Origin: an uncultured Paracoccaceae bacterium | Lineage (GTDB): Bacteria; Pseudomonadota; Alphaproteobacteria; Rhodobacterales; Rhodobacteraceae | DNA: 64,000 nucleotides | NCBI GenBank assembly: GCA_947500825.1 | Contig: CANMTR010000005.1 | Location: 1 to 64,000, forward strand | Direction of reading: 5' to 3' | Shown: positions 63,550 through 64,000 of the stretch, in pieces | How the letters are laid out: each line of letters starts with the position of its first letter | Numbering within the stretch: the stretch's first letter is position 1 | Notes under the pieces: generated by a model | What the model saw: only the letters and a program-made list of their open reading frames with translations | Told to the model about the DNA's origin: nothing | Databases searched by the model: none | Program-made: the position numbers and the translations under genes

Positions 63550-64000
63550 CCGGTCGGTCTCCTGTGGCGGGCCGTTCCAGGCGCCGGTCGTCTCAAAGTG
63601 CAACGAGTTTTAGGCACTTGTTGGGCGGCGGGGTGGAAAACATAGTCCCTCGTTGCGGCATGGGAGCGACATTTCCGGCGAGATCCCGAATGACAGTCTT
63701 CTCGTATCGCGTGCATAAGGTACACGATCGGCGCATGAAACGCGCGCTTTCGCTCTTCCCCATCGCCGCAGTGTTCGGCCCGCCGGTGTGGGCGGGGGGA
63801 ACGATTTTGCCTTTCGCCGGGGGCCGGTGCCAGGGCACGGTGCGCGCCCCGTCCTCGTCCAGGCCGACCCCGAAGATCAGGCCCGCCTGCTTGCGCCACC
63901 TGACGAACCTGTCGAGATGGCTCCGCGGGTCCCCGCGGGGCCGCCGCCCGCCGGGTCCGGACCGGCGGACCGGGGCATGGCAGGCTGGTTCTGGGGGCAG
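63550..64000. other. Right end of window, no gene recognised
   Basis: No convincing gene is visible in these 451 bases. Two overlapping minus-strand frames are open over part of it, but neither resembles a known protein nor shows a ribosome-binding site. The segment 63605-63780 is relatively rich in A and T and may hold the promoter region of the pilin genes. One minus-strand frame is open to the edge of the window (RWRKQAGLIFGVGLDEDGAR) and could belong to a gene truncated by it. Confidence 0.3.

Overview
The window is high-GC alphaproteobacterial chromosome, almost certainly from the Rhodobacterales (Rhodobacter/roseobacter group). This rests on the co-occurrence of crotonyl-CoA carboxylase/reductase, ethylmalonyl-CoA mutase, mesaconyl-C1-CoA hydratase and a CitE-like (3S)-malyl-CoA thioesterase with the 2-oxoglutarate dehydrogenase and succinate dehydrogenase genes, on an HvrA-type H-NS protein, on TauE/TIGR02186 and Nfu/TsaB/RimI pairs, and on a CtrA-type box in front of a luxI gene. 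From memory, Rhodobacter sphaeroides has a very similar gene order around its TCA and ethylmalonyl-CoA genes.

Positions 1-2.2 kb form a small accessory patch. It holds a transposase tail, an AT-rich two-gene cassette (a 215-residue soluble protein and a 58-residue membrane protein sharing a VGGDQV-type repeat, possibly related to ABC-three-component conflict systems), a frameshifted AAA ATPase gene and a tRNA-Ala(GGC). From 2.2 to 4.2 kb come a FYDLN-acid protein, a YgjP-type metallopeptidase and a GntR regulator.

From 4.5 to 30.1 kb lies central carbon metabolism. The minus-strand block mdh-sucC-sucD-odhA-odhB-lpd is interrupted by five unrecognised small proteins, a DUF805 protein and a MAPEG protein. 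The plus-strand block is mcl2-nnrU-DUF1737-mch-sdhC-sdhD-sdhA-(lipoprotein)-sdhB. Next are an H-NS-like protein, ethylmalonyl-CoA mutase, a glycerol-3-phosphate acyltransferase homologue and ccrA. Together these encode most of the lower TCA cycle and four enzymes linked to acetyl-CoA assimilation by the ethylmalonyl-CoA pathway. sucC and sdhC share an unusual upstream element: two TGTGATC-type sites exactly 21 bp apart.

From 30.3 to 54.8 kb the content is mixed housekeeping: a luxR/luxI quorum-sensing pair, a RecD-like helicase, TauE plus TIGR02186, a BMP-type nucleoside ABC transporter operon ending in purine nucleoside phosphorylase, rimI-tsaB-nfu, a DUF1624/universal stress pair, an aminotransferase, trpS, a rhomboid-like protein lacking its catalytic residues, murJ, glnD, an LpoA-like lipoprotein, rsmI, yraN and gshB.

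From 54.8 to 63.6 kb is a decayed tad/flp pilus locus on the minus strand. The flp pilin, a small membrane protein and an unusual prepilin peptidase are still open. The cpaB, cpaC, OmpA-like, cpaE/cpaF, tadB, tadC, tadD, TPR and AAA ATPase genes all carry frameshifts, stops or deletions, and an IS1182-family transposase remnant containing a piece of an IS256-family transposase sits in the middle. Start sites are chosen by ribosome-binding site and family alignment from memory. No database search was possible.
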